Assembly (NCBI GenBank): GCA_934045075.1
Contig: OW203736.1
Coordinates: 8,633,109 to 8,697,108 of the forward strand
DNA from: Yponomeuta sedellus
Lineage: Eukaryota > Arthropoda > Insecta > Lepidoptera > Yponomeutidae
DNA length: 64,000 nt
Reading direction: 5' to 3'
Shown here one piece after another: positions 1 through 8,621 of this stretch (the first letter of the stretch is position 1; the number at the start of each line of letters is the position of its first letter). The notes beneath the pieces are model-generated. The model was not told the DNA's origin. It did not search any database and worked only from the letters and a program-made list of their open reading frames with translations. A program made the position numbers and the translations under genes.

Positions 1-19
1 ACGTAGTGGAGCTGTTCGT

Positions 20-3000
20 TTACTCCAGCCAGCCTATCTCTTTCCAGAAAGCCAGCAGTGCTCCGATGTCACTGCAGGCTTCCTGAAGGGACCCCGGCTT
101 CCCAATGATGGCGGTCCGTTGCTTTTCCACGCCTTCGCAGTGAATGGTCACGTGGGCGGGTGTTTCCTCTTCTTTGAGGCATCCCCGACAAAGCGGGCTG
201 TCGGTTAGACCCATGTTGTAGAGATGTCTGTTCAGTGAGCAGTGGCCTGTTAAGATTGCCACAGCTTTGCGCAGATTTTCTCTTCTCAGACGCAGCAGGC
301 TACGTGAAAGACGTTTCGAGATTGTTGGTAAGGCCTCCCTGGCTTGTCTACATTTGGTTTCTGTTCTCCAAAGTTCAGCATGCTGGCTTTCTGTTCGCGA
401 CCTCAACCATTTTCTAAACTGGTTGTATGGGAGTGGGAGCAGGGGTTCGGGTCCTTCCACTGTGGTTTCCGAGCCTCTTTTAGCGAGTTCATCTGCGGCA
501 TCATTGCCCAGGGAGCCGCTATGACCCTTTATCCATTGTAAAGTGACTCTGTTATTTGTTGACAGTTTTTCCAATTCATGGTGACACTCTAGTATCAAGC
601 TGTTGTTTGTAAGATTGCTGTTGAGTGCTTGTAGGACTGAGGCGCTGTCCGAGATTATGCGTATTGCGTAAGCCTTCGCATCTCTTGTGTTCAACAGCGC
701 GACAGCTCTTGTTATACCGATGCATTCTGCCTGAAAGATTGTATTCAGGTTGCCAAGGGTTGTAGATATTTTTAGATTTAGTTCGTTGGAAAAGGCTCCT
801 GCGCCCGTTCCTGTTTCAGTTTTGGAGCCGTCCGTGTACACTCTGACTTCGTGTATTCCCGAGTAGTCGGTAGGCTCCTCTTGCAGTTGTACCTTATATT
901 TTTTGTCGAAAATATAAGTGTTTGGTATTCTGTCGCACACCGCTTCTATCATAGGCTGGTCCGAAACAGCGGCTGCTAGGATTTGTGTGTGTGGGGTGTA
1001 GCTGTTTTGTTTCCATATACCGGTTGTCCGAAGCCGTAGGGCAGCACTGGCTGCTTCTTGTTGAACGTGCAAGTGTAGAGGTCTGAGGTTCAACAGGGCT
1101 TCCAGGGCAGTAGTCGGTGTTGTCTTCATGCACCCAGCTACTGCGAGGCATGCCAGTCGTTGTAGCCTCTGTAATTGAAGTACTGCTATTTTCTGTTTTG
1201 TTCTGGTCCACCATACAACGGCGCCATAAGTTATAGCGGGTCTTATCACCGAAGTGTATAACCACATCATAAGTGACGGGCGTAGACCCCACTGTTTTCC
1301 TATGAGGCCGCGGCATTGCCAGAAGGTCATCTGGGCCTTGTTAACGATATTCTGTAGGTGCGAGCTCCAGTTTAGCTTGCTATCTAGCGTCACACCGAGA
1401 TATTTAACTGTTGGTGACAGGGTTAGCGTTGTTCCGAAAAACTTTGGTAGGTTTTGTGTTTTTGGGTTACGTTTGTTTGTAAAAAGTACTAATTCCGTTT
1501 TAGTCGGGTTGGCGGTTAGTTGATGAGTCTTGCACCATCGCTCTACTATGCCAAACGCCGTTCTCATTAGACTGTATAGAATATCCTCGGATTTACCTAT
1601 CGTCAGGATTGTTATATCGTCGGCGTAGCCTATTATCCAGAAACCACATTCATCAAGGCGTCTGATTAAGCCGTCAACTACTAGGTTCCATAGAAGTGGC
1701 GATAGAACTCCCCCTTGAGGGCAGCCTCTGGCCACTATTGCCCTCGTAGTGCTGTTTACCTTAAGCGTTATGGCTCTTTGACGCAGGAGGTTGTCTATCC
1801 AGCCCGTGATGGTTGGCTGCACTCCTCGTTTCACCAGCGCTTGGTTGATACTACTGAAAGTTGTTTTGTCGAAAGCACCTTCTATGTCAATAAAGGCTCC
1901 TAAGACCATATGTTTATCTGAGAGGCCCTTTTCTATGGTTCTAACGACAGTATGCAGATCTGAGTCTGTTGATCTGCCATTTCTATAGGCATGTTGTTGA
2001 GGATGTAAAGGTTTTGTTTTTAGGGCTCCTTCTCTTATGTGCCTGTCCGTTAGTCTCTCCAGCGTTTTTAAGAGAAACGATGTGAGGCTGATAGGCCTAT
2101 AGGATTTTGCCTGTGTATAGTCTCCTTTTCCAGCCTTTGGTAAAAAGACTACTTTGACTTCCCGCCATGAGTGGGGAATGTACTGGTGTGCCAGGCAGGA
2201 TTGAAAGATACACACTAGCTGTGGCAGTATTGTGTTAATTCCCCATTGTAGGAGTGCCGGAAAAATTTCGTCTATTCCAGAGGATTTGTAAGGCAGGAAG
2301 CTTTTTACGGCCCATTGTACTTTATCTTCGGTAATGACCGTGTTTGATACGGCCCAGTCAATATCAGCTGGCGATCGTTCGAAGGGCTCTTCCCATTGTT
2401 GTTTGTCCATGATCATACAATCTGGGAAGTGAGTGTGTAGTAGCAGTTCGCTTATTTCTTCGTCGGAGGTTGTGTATGTTACGTCCGATTTCTTCAGTGA
2501 GCCGAGTCCTCTGTTTTTGTTTGTTGACAGAAGTGTTTTAATTCTTGCTGTCTCCTTTGTTGACTCGATTTTTTCACAGAAACGCCGCCATGAGCTAGTT
2601 TGGTAGTAGCGGATTTTCTTTTTGTAATCGTATTGTAGATCTTTGTATATGTCCCAGTCAGAATCCTTCCTGGTGTTTTTAGCGTGATTAAAGGCTTGCC
2701 TTAGCTTGCATCTTGTTCTTTCTAGGTCCTTGCCCCACCAGTGGCTACCAGGAGGTTCCTTGGGGTACGTTAGTGGGCAGGTCTGTTGGTATGTCTCCTG
2801 TAAGCAGGTTGTTAATGTTTCTACGTTGTGATCTATATTGGAGGTACTAGAAGTCGCGTCTTTTAGTTGAAGAGCTGACCACTTCGACTTTAAAACGTTC
2901 TGAAATCTAGAGACGTCCGTTTTGCGAGGGTTTCGCCACGGTTGTGGCGGTTGTGTTTGTGCCTGTATGGTGTACCTAACACGTCTGTGGTCGGAAAGTG

Positions 3001-3649
3001 AGGGTTCGTCGGAGACGTGCCAGTTGGAAACCATGTCCATCGCTCCTACTGACACAAGAGTGATATCTATGACAGTTTGGTACCTGCTGTTAATAAAAGT
3101 GGGCTGGTTACCTTTGTTGGCTATGAGGAGATTCGTAGTCATCAAAAACTCTATGAGGTCCTCTCCCCTTGGGTTGGCTTTGGGACTTCCCCACAGAGGA
3201 TGGTGTGCGTTGCAATCGGCCGATATGATCAGCTCCCAGCTATGGTCTGCGCAGTACACCGCCAGGTCAGCCACCTCTTTGGCTGGTACGGTCTCATCTC
3301 CTGGCATGTACACGGATGCTAAGACAAGCATAGTTTGGTCGTCCCTTCCATTAAGGAGTCTCACAGCTGCGAGATCTCTGGAACAGAATTGTGTGAGTAG
3401 CGTAGCTTGTATGCAGTTGGGCATGTAAATACACGCCCTTGGGTTGGCTATCGTCGTATCGACCATTAGCTTACCTCTCGGGTTATTGAGTCCACAGATT
3501 CTACCACCCCTTACCCAAGGCTCCTGGATGAGAGCTATGGTGTTAGTTTTAACCTCCAGCAGGCTACGTAAGGTGGCTGAAGCGATTTGCTTATGCTGGA
3601 GGTTTGTTTGGACAACATCGACTGTAGCTACTACGTGTGGCGGAGCCAT
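20..3649 (-). CDS. Element A ORF2: endonuclease-reverse transcriptase-RNase H polyprotein
   Basis: 1209 codons, ATG at 3649, two bases after the ORF1 stop. Residues about 1-230 are an APE-type endonuclease that nicks target DNA: LIQEPW holds the catalytic Glu, ISADCNAHH the Asp/Asn pair, and SLSDHRR the terminal Asp-His. Residues about 470-720 are the reverse transcriptase with RPISLTSFLLK, QHAYRNGRSTDSDL, FIDIEGAFD, GCPQGGVLSPLLW and the active-site YADD near residue 675. Residues about 935-1060 are RNase H with YTDGS, QAECIGI, ISDSAS and GNDAADELA, giving the D-E-D-D set. A C-terminal Cys/His stretch (CRGCLKEEETPAHVTIHC) resembles the CCHC commonly found at LINE C-termini. No stop or frameshift. 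It would act with ORF1 in a ribonucleoprotein doing target-primed reverse transcription. Confidence 0.92.
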   Translation of the reverse strand: MAPPHVVATVDVVQTNLQHKQIASATLRSLLEVKTNTIALIQEPWVRGGRICGLNNPRGKLMVDTTIANPRACIYMPNCIQATLLTQFCSRDLAAVRLLNGRDDQTMLVLASVYMPGDETVPAKEVADLAVYCADHSWELIISADCNAHHPLWGSPKANPRGEDLIEFLMTTNLLIANKGNQPTFINSRYQTVIDITLVSVGAMDMVSNWHVSDEPSLSDHRRVRYTIQAQTQPPQPWRNPRKTDVSRFQNVLKSKWSALQLKDATSSTSNIDHNVETLTTCLQETYQQTCPLTYPKEPPGSHWWGKDLERTRCKLRQAFNHAKNTRKDSDWDIYKDLQYDYKKKIRYYQTSSWRRFCEKIESTKETARIKTLLSTNKNRGLGSLKKSDVTYTTSDEEISELLLHTHFPDCMIMDKQQWEEPFERSPADIDWAVSNTVITEDKVQWAVKSFLPYKSSGIDEIFPALLQWGINTILPQLVCIFQSCLAHQYIPHSWREVKVVFLPKAGKGDYTQAKSYRPISLTSFLLKTLERLTDRHIREGALKTKPLHPQQHAYRNGRSTDSDLHTVVRTIEKGLSDKHMVLGAFIDIEGAFDKTTFSSINQALVKRGVQPTITGWIDNLLRQRAITLKVNSTTRAIVARGCPQGGVLSPLLWNLVVDGLIRRLDECGFWIIGYADDITILTIGKSEDILYSLMRTAFGIVERWCKTHQLTANPTKTELVLFTNKRNPKTQNLPKFFGTTLTLSPTVKYLGVTLDSKLNWSSHLQNIVNKAQMTFWQCRGLIGKQWGLRPSLMMWLYTSVIRPAITYGAVVWWTRTKQKIAVLQLQRLQRLACLAVAGCMKTTPTTALEALLNLRPLHLHVQQEAASAALRLRTTGIWKQNSYTPHTQILAAAVSDQPMIEAVCDRIPNTYIFDKKYKVQLQEEPTDYSGIHEVRVYTDGSKTETGTGAGAFSNELNLKISTTLGNLNTIFQAECIGITRAVALLNTRDAKAYAIRIISDSASVLQALNSNLTNNSLILECHHELEKLSTNNRVTLQWIKGHSGSLGNDAADELAKRGSETTVEGPEPLLPLPYNQFRKWLRSRTESQHAELWRTETKCRQAREALPTISKRLSRSLLRLRRENLRKAVAILTGHCSLNRHLYNMGLTDSPLCRGCLKEEETPAHVTIHCEGVEKQRTAIIGKPGSLQEACSDIGALLAFWKEIGWLE

Positions 3650-3651
3650 GG

Positions 3652-5403
3652 CTACTCCGACAGTGTCTCCCCCACACGCAGCAGCCAGTCCATGTCGTCA
3701 GACTGGTTGTCGTCGTCGTCGCTGATGGACATACCAGCGACTGTTGGCGAATAGGACGAGGGGGCCGCTCTCGACGGCTCGTCGGCTGGAGTCGGGACTC
3801 CATCAACGTCATCGCCATCGGGCGCGGCCTCATCGTCCCTTGTTTCGTTATCCTCGGTGGATACCCGCGCGCACAGAGACTCCGGCACGAACGGAGCGTC
3901 GCTCAGACCCGAGGGAGTGAAGAACTTTACGTACGCACTCCCCATGATATAAGCGACCCTCCGGTCCCGTTCCAGAAGGCAGGGCACCTCCTCCTCTGGA
4001 ATGCCCAGAAAGAGGAAGATGCCCTTGCCCTCCTGAATCTCTATTCGGTAGGGCCTCCACCGCTGGATATTATATTCGGGATTTTGATGGATAAGAATCT
4101 GGCGAATCTTATCCATCTCTGTCACGACTGTTGTGGGTAGCAGCATACCGGCCTTTACCATCTTTGTGATTTCTGACTGTGCGATGACAGTCAGATCACA
4201 GTTCTGGATCGGGCACGCTATGCTGGCTACTGTGTCCTTAAGCCAAGCAAGCGTGGCGTCGTCTCCGCACCAAATTTTCAGCACCCCCTCACCCAGGTGA
4301 GGTTTCCCGTGAAACCTGAGCGGTTGGGCGCCGTCACCGGCCAGACACGACGCCAAGATTGCGTCAGAAGTGACTCTTTCCAGAGTCTCTTTGAGCTCGT
4401 CCGCTTGCTCGCTTGTTAAATCGGTGGGGGGAACGGTGGTCACGGCCACGCGTAGATGAGAGTTAATCACCCCCGCGTAGCCGAGCGCCTTTCCTTTCCC
4501 CTGACCCTCTAGCCTGCGCCGCTTGTTAGTAACGGCCGGTGACAGCGTTACATCAGCCCTGCCACGTTTTACCGGAGTTTCCGGAGCAGCGTGTCGGGGC
4601 CTCTGACCTGCCGTCGCCGAGCGTTGTGCTACCGAATTGGTCTGCTGCTGATCGCGCGGTAGAGACCCCGCAGTGATGGCGCACCCAGTTTCCACGCGCT
4701 GGAACCCAGCGTGCGGGGTTGCCCCCGCACTATGGGCGCATCGCGCGGGAACCTTCGGCTGCCCATGCGTGGTCGCCACCACAGCGGTCGTGGCGCATTT
4801 CGCGTGGGTGGCAGCGGCCCCCTGGAGCTTATCCCGCTTCCAAGGGGGCGACCGCCCTCCACGGTGACCTCTTCGTTTGTTTTTATTGCGTCCAGTTGCA
4901 AGCTGCCGACTGCGCTGAGATTCCCCCGCAGCAGACAAGGCGCTTTGCAACTGGCCGCTTTTTCCACGTTCAGTCACCGGCACCCGACTGCGCTGAGTTT
5001 CCCCTGCAGCAGACATGGCGCTCGGCAAATGAGTGGTGTCGTTACTGTCAGTCACCAGCAGCCGACTGCGCTGAGTTTCCTCAGCAGCAGACAGGGCGCT
5101 CGGCAACTGACCGTTGTCCCTATCATCGACACGGGCAGGCGGTGGCTTAGCTTTCCTGGCCCGCTTGGACCTGGCAACAAATTTGCTAGTCACCGCCTGC
5201 CACGTGTTAACGCGAGTTAGCTCACTTGAACTGGCGCTTCCAGCCTGTGCCGGTGTGCTGCCGTCCAAGGAGATTAGTCCGGTGTTGCCCCCCCCAGAAT
5301 ACGAGGGGCTGCCCGGTGCCGAAGTGACACCGGGGAGGGATTCTCCTGCCCCTATGGGGCCGGTACCCTCCTGGGGTAAATTATCTTTTTTGCCGGACAT
5401 CAT
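3652..5403 (-). CDS. Element A ORF1: Gag-like protein, DUF4780-like
   Basis: 583 codons starting with two consecutive ATGs. The N-terminal half is low complexity, rich in Ser, Gly, Ala, Arg and Lys, and contains three internal repeats built on LPSALSAAEETQRSR-type units at about residues 95-175, followed by basic stretches (KNKRRGHRGGR, NKRRRLEGQGKGK). The ordered C-terminal half (about residues 330-510) with LKIWCGDDATLAWLKDTV and IQRWRPYRIEI resembles DUF4780, a domain I know from insect retrotransposon-linked proteins. No CCHC zinc knuckle is seen. By analogy with other LINE ORF1 proteins it should bind element RNA. It ends with an acidic tail (SDDDDNQSDDMDW) and a TAG only two bases before the ORF2 ATG. 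The domain name is from memory, so the family assignment is moderate. Confidence 0.75.
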   Translation of the reverse strand: MMSGKKDNLPQEGTGPIGAGESLPGVTSAPGSPSYSGGGNTGLISLDGSTPAQAGSASSSELTRVNTWQAVTSKFVARSKRARKAKPPPARVDDRDNGQLPSALSAAEETQRSRLLVTDSNDTTHLPSAMSAAGETQRSRVPVTERGKSGQLQSALSAAGESQRSRQLATGRNKNKRRGHRGGRSPPWKRDKLQGAAATHAKCATTAVVATTHGQPKVPARCAHSAGATPHAGFQRVETGCAITAGSLPRDQQQTNSVAQRSATAGQRPRHAAPETPVKRGRADVTLSPAVTNKRRRLEGQGKGKALGYAGVINSHLRVAVTTVPPTDLTSEQADELKETLERVTSDAILASCLAGDGAQPLRFHGKPHLGEGVLKIWCGDDATLAWLKDTVASIACPIQNCDLTVIAQSEITKMVKAGMLLPTTVVTEMDKIRQILIHQNPEYNIQRWRPYRIEIQEGKGIFLFLGIPEEEVPCLLERDRRVAYIMGSAYVKFFTPSGLSDAPFVPESLCARVSTEDNETRDDEAAPDGDDVDGVPTPADEPSRAAPSSYSPTVAGMSISDDDDNQSDDMDWLLRVGETLSE

Positions 5404-5757
5404 ATGTCATTTTTTTTTCAGAAAAAATGTAAAAGCGCGGGGATATTACTCGCGTCGCTTTCCCAACACGCCGCGGGTGCACTTTTTGGGGTTATTTAGG
5501 TCCCAAGGCCATCACAGACCTGGTTTGTGGTTATCCCGCCACTGATTCGGGAGTGGTTCTTCGCCGTCACCAAATCCAGACCTCGGCAGGAGACGTGCTG
5601 CTAAAAAGCGCTCAATCGCCCGCCTCAGCCCGGAGTTGGGGCCGTTGCCCAGGATGTGCCAGGAGGGCCACTGCTCCCGCAGCAGGCTCATCAGAGATGG
5701 ACCCAGTACGCAAGCAGGTGCCCTCACACGAGGAGGCGACCACAATCACACCCCATA
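5404..5757 (-). other. Element A 5' leader
   Basis: GC-rich 354-bp stretch between the ORF1 start and the junction with element B. No convincing ORF. Expected to hold the internal promoter of the LINE; no motif that I can name is visible. The leader ends where the 32-bp tandem repeat of element B sequence begins. Confidence 0.6.
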
Positions 5758-8621
5758 GTAGCCCTTTTGGCACAAAGTGTGCTTAACACGTAGCCCTTTT
5801 GGCACAAAGTGTGCTTAACATATTTTTTGAACCGCGATTCAGGCAAGCTTAATATATCTTCAGGGATTTTATTATAGAAGCGTATACAATGCCCCATGAA
5901 GGATGTATTAACCTTTGCCAGCCTAAATAGTGGGAACAAAAGTTTATGTTTATTTCTAGTATTTACATTGTGTTGGCTACCTAAAGTTTTAAAGTTACTG
6001 ATATTTTTCCTAACGTACATAATGTTTTCATATATATACTGACTGGCAACTGTCAGGATGTTAGTTTCTTTAAAGAAATCTCTTAACGAATCTCTACTAC
6101 CCAGCCTATAAATGAATCTGATCGCTCTCTTCTGCAAGACGAAGATGGTCTCAATATCTGCTGCCCGTCCCCACAGTAGTATGCCATAGGACATAAGACT
6201 ATGGAAGTAACTAAAATAAACAAGCCTAGCAGTTGCGACGTCAGTTAGTTCCCTAATTCTTTTGACTGCATATGCTGCTGAACTAAGCCTATTTGCTAAT
6301 TTTTCTATATGAGGACCCCATTGAAGCTTTGCATCAATTGTGATACCTAGGAATACAGTTTCATTCACAAGGTCTAATTTGTCATTCCCCAGTAAAACAT
6401 TGCTGTCTACCGTTTTGACATTTGGAAGAGTGAACTTTATACATTTCGTCTTTTTTGAATTTAACAATAAGTTATTAGAAGTAAACCAATTTAGTACCCG
6501 AGAGAGAGCATTATTTGTATTGTCAAGGTCATTTTCTTGTCTCTTAATTTTAAAAATAAGAGACGTGTCATCTGCAAATAATACTATCTCTGACATATTT
6601 TGAACCATGAACGGCAAATCATTTACATATACGAGGAAGAGGAACGGCCCCAAAATCGATCCCTGTGGCACTCCTATCCTGACCTCTGACCCTGAAGATT
6701 TAGTTCTATTTATATCAGCTCTTTGAACTCTCCCTTCTAAATATGATGTTATAAGTTTTAGGCTATTCCCGTTTATACCATAGTGCTTTAATTTTAAAAG
6801 AAGTGTTTTATGGTCAACGCAATCAAATGCTTTCGACAAGTCACAGAATACGCCTATAGCATCCTTGCGCTCTTCCCATGCACTAAATATATGTTTAACT
6901 AACATGACGCCGGCGTCCGTTGTAGAGCGCCCTTGCGTAAAGCCGAATTGCTGACCATGGAGAAGTTGATAGTCATTGAAATGTGTAAGCAGCTGACCTA
7001 GAACTATCTTCTCGAATATTTTACTTAAAACGGGTAGAACTGAGACTGGTCTGAAATTTGTGGGATCTTGCTTATCACCACTTTTAAATAAAGGAACGAG
7101 CCTACTATATTTCATTAGATCAGGGAATATACCCTCATCTAAACATTTGTTAAAGATTTTGGCTAAATGGGGTGCTAGGGTATCGATTACTGAGCTAACT
7201 ACTGTTACTGACATACCCCATAAGTCCTCAGTTTTTTTAAGCTTTAGCTTTTTAAACGATTTAATCACGGTATGGGCTTCAATATAGTCGAACGAAAAAT
7301 CGTGATGGCATGGGGGGACATTGTCTTTCAAAATACTTTCAGCAAGAGCTGGAGAAGAGTCTAAAGGAGCTGTCGTTACAATTGGAACATTTGTAAAGAA
7401 CTGTTCAAAAGCCGTAGCAATGTCTTCATTTGAGGTTATTAATTTATCATCTATTTTAAGTGAAAGTTCGCGATCTCCTGATTTGGATATACCGGTTTCC
7501 TTATTTATAATAGCCCAAATTGTTCTGGATTTATTAGACGATTGAAGGATTTTTGATTTTATATGCTCACATTTTGCTTTGTGGCAGACGGCCTTAAATA
7601 ATTTTGAATATAGTTTAACATACTGTATAAAACTGGGGTCATATGTGTATGTTTTTTTCTCATATAGCGCATATAGTGTGTCCCTGCTTTTTCGGATGCC
7701 GGCAGTAGCCCATTCACTAAATGCTACTTTATTTCTTTTTGATGATAACTTTTTTAATTTAAAAACTTTTTCAAAACTACCTGAAACAACTTTGAATAAA
7801 TCTCCATAATGAGCATTTGCATTAAGGGTCTTATTATTTTGTGTAGGTAATCTACTTTGTATGTAATTTCTAAATAATTCCATCTTTTTTGCTGTAATGG
7901 GCCGATAAATTATATCTTGCTCCTTTTTTTTAAAATCTGCTTCAAAGTGGACAATTTGACCATTGTGGTCTGACTTTAAGCAAGTTACTGTAGAACAATG
8001 CGAAAATTCACAGTCGCAGAATACATTGTCAAGACAGGTGGCTGTGTTTTCGGTAATCCTAGAAGGCTCTAAGAAAATATTAACTAAATTAAAAGACTTG
8101 AAAATAAGTTTTAATTTGTTATTTAAAACGGAGTCTACCAGCAAGTCTATATTAAAATCTCCACATACTATAACTTTCTTGCTACTACTTGAAGCTACCT
8201 TTAAAACATCCTCTAGTACGGATTCAAATAAACTGTAGTCACTGGCGGGGGGCCTGTATACGCTTACTACAATATGCTTAGCCAGTTCAACACATGATAG
8301 TTCTACAACTTTTTCAACAGAAAGTCTGCTAATATCTTTTCGTTCTTTATACTTCAAACTACTATTTACTATTATTAAAGATCCACCATGCAATGCAGAC
8401 TTTCTATTAAAGCAACTGGCTATTTCATAATTATTTACAGAAAAATTCATTTGGGACTCTAGTAGCCAGTGCTCAGTGACACAGAGTACATCTACTCTAT
8501 GTTGTTCTAGAAATAACTCTAATTCTAGTAATTTACCAGAAAAACCGCCCTGTAAATTTTGATTAGCTAAGATAAGTTTTTTTAAGGGGGGCTTTTCTGT
8601 TGTCTGCGCTGATAGTTTAAA
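5724..8621 (-). CDS. Element B ORF2: endonuclease-reverse transcriptase
   Basis: 966 open codons with no ATG at the proper N-terminus: the frame opens at 8621 inside ORF1 in the -1 frame, and the first ATG (8450) lies inside the endonuclease, after the catalytic CVTEHWL. Endonuclease motifs present: TEHW (Glu), VCGDFNID near residue 154 (Asp/Asn), LKSDHN (Asp-His). RT motifs: FRPVSVLPVLSKIFEK, GFTQGRSTTDA, FCDLSKAFDCVDH, GVPQGSILGPFLF and FADD near residue 684. The C-terminal VKHTLCQKGY is interrupted at 5790 and the remaining residues to the stop at 5724 are junction and element A leader sequence. The missing start suggests expression by frameshift from ORF1. Group CR1/Jockey; the exact clade is uncertain. 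Confidence 0.88.
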   Translation of the reverse strand, partial: FKLSAQTTEKPPLKKLILANQNLQGGFSGKLLELELFLEQHRVDVLCVTEHWLLESQMNFSVNNYEIASCFNRKSALHGGSLIIVNSSLKYKERKDISRLSVEKVVELSCVELAKHIVVSVYRPPASDYSLFESVLEDVLKVASSSSKKVIVCGDFNIDLLVDSVLNNKLKLIFKSFNLVNIFLEPSRITENTATCLDNVFCDCEFSHCSTVTCLKSDHNGQIVHFEADFKKKEQDIIYRPITAKKMELFRNYIQSRLPTQNNKTLNANAHYGDLFKVVSGSFEKVFKLKKLSSKRNKVAFSEWATAGIRKSRDTLYALYEKKTYTYDPSFIQYVKLYSKLFKAVCHKAKCEHIKSKILQSSNKSRTIWAIINKETGISKSGDRELSLKIDDKLITSNEDIATAFEQFFTNVPIVTTAPLDSSPALAESILKDNVPPCHHDFSFDYIEAHTVIKSFKKLKLKKTEDLWGMSVTVVSSVIDTLAPHLAKIFNKCLDEGIFPDLMKYSRLVPLFKSGDKQDPTNFRPVSVLPVLSKIFEKIVLGQLLTHFNDYQLLHGQQFGFTQGRSTTDAGVMLVKHIFSAWEERKDAIGVFCDLSKAFDCVDHKTLLLKLKHYGINGNSLKLITSYLEGRVQRADINRTKSSGSEVRIGVPQGSILGPFLFLVYVNDLPFMVQNMSEIVLFADDTSLIFKIKRQENDLDNTNNALSRVLNWFTSNNLLLNSKKTKCIKFTLPNVKTVDSNVLLGNDKLDLVNETVFLGITIDAKLQWGPHIEKLANRLSSAAYAVKRIRELTDVATARLVYFSYFHSLMSYGILLWGRAADIETIFVLQKRAIRFIYRLGSRDSLRDFFKETNILTVASQYIYENIMYVRKNISNFKTLGSQHNVNTRNKHKLLFPLFRLAKVNTSFMGHCIRFYNKIPEDILSLPESRFKKYVKHTLCQKGYVLSTLCAKRATMGCDCGRLLV
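5758..5821. repeat. 32-bp tandem duplication at the A/B junction
   Basis: Two copies (5758-5789 and 5790-5821), identical except for the last base, each starting gtagcccttttggcac. The sequence is the 3' end of the element B ORF2. Both copies sit on the same side of element A, so this is not an ordinary target-site pair. Confidence 0.9.

Larger units (their letters stand above)
1..5757 (-). mobile_element. Element A: LOA-clade-like non-LTR retrotransposon, 3' end off window
   Basis: Seen: two long uninterrupted minus-strand frames (ORF1 3652-5403, ORF2 20-3649) preceded by about 350 bp of GC-rich leader and ending abruptly against element B near 5758. ORF2 carries endonuclease, reverse transcriptase and RNase H in that order. 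Known: LOA-type LINEs have this order, and the RT core here (GCPQGGVLSPLLW, then GYADD) resembles them. The 3' UTR and tail lie left of base 1. With both ORFs open and all catalytic motifs visible, this is one of the youngest copies in the window. Inserted into the 3' end of element B. Confidence 0.82.

Noticed and set aside
235..5786. Many plus-strand frames of 60-170 codons opposite element A
   Set aside because: They are antisense to intact ORF1 and ORF2, have no family features and follow the codon pattern of the real genes.
5553..5786. Plus- and minus-strand 77-codon frames in the element A leader
   Set aside because: GC-rich leader gives chance frames on both strands; no start context or domain.
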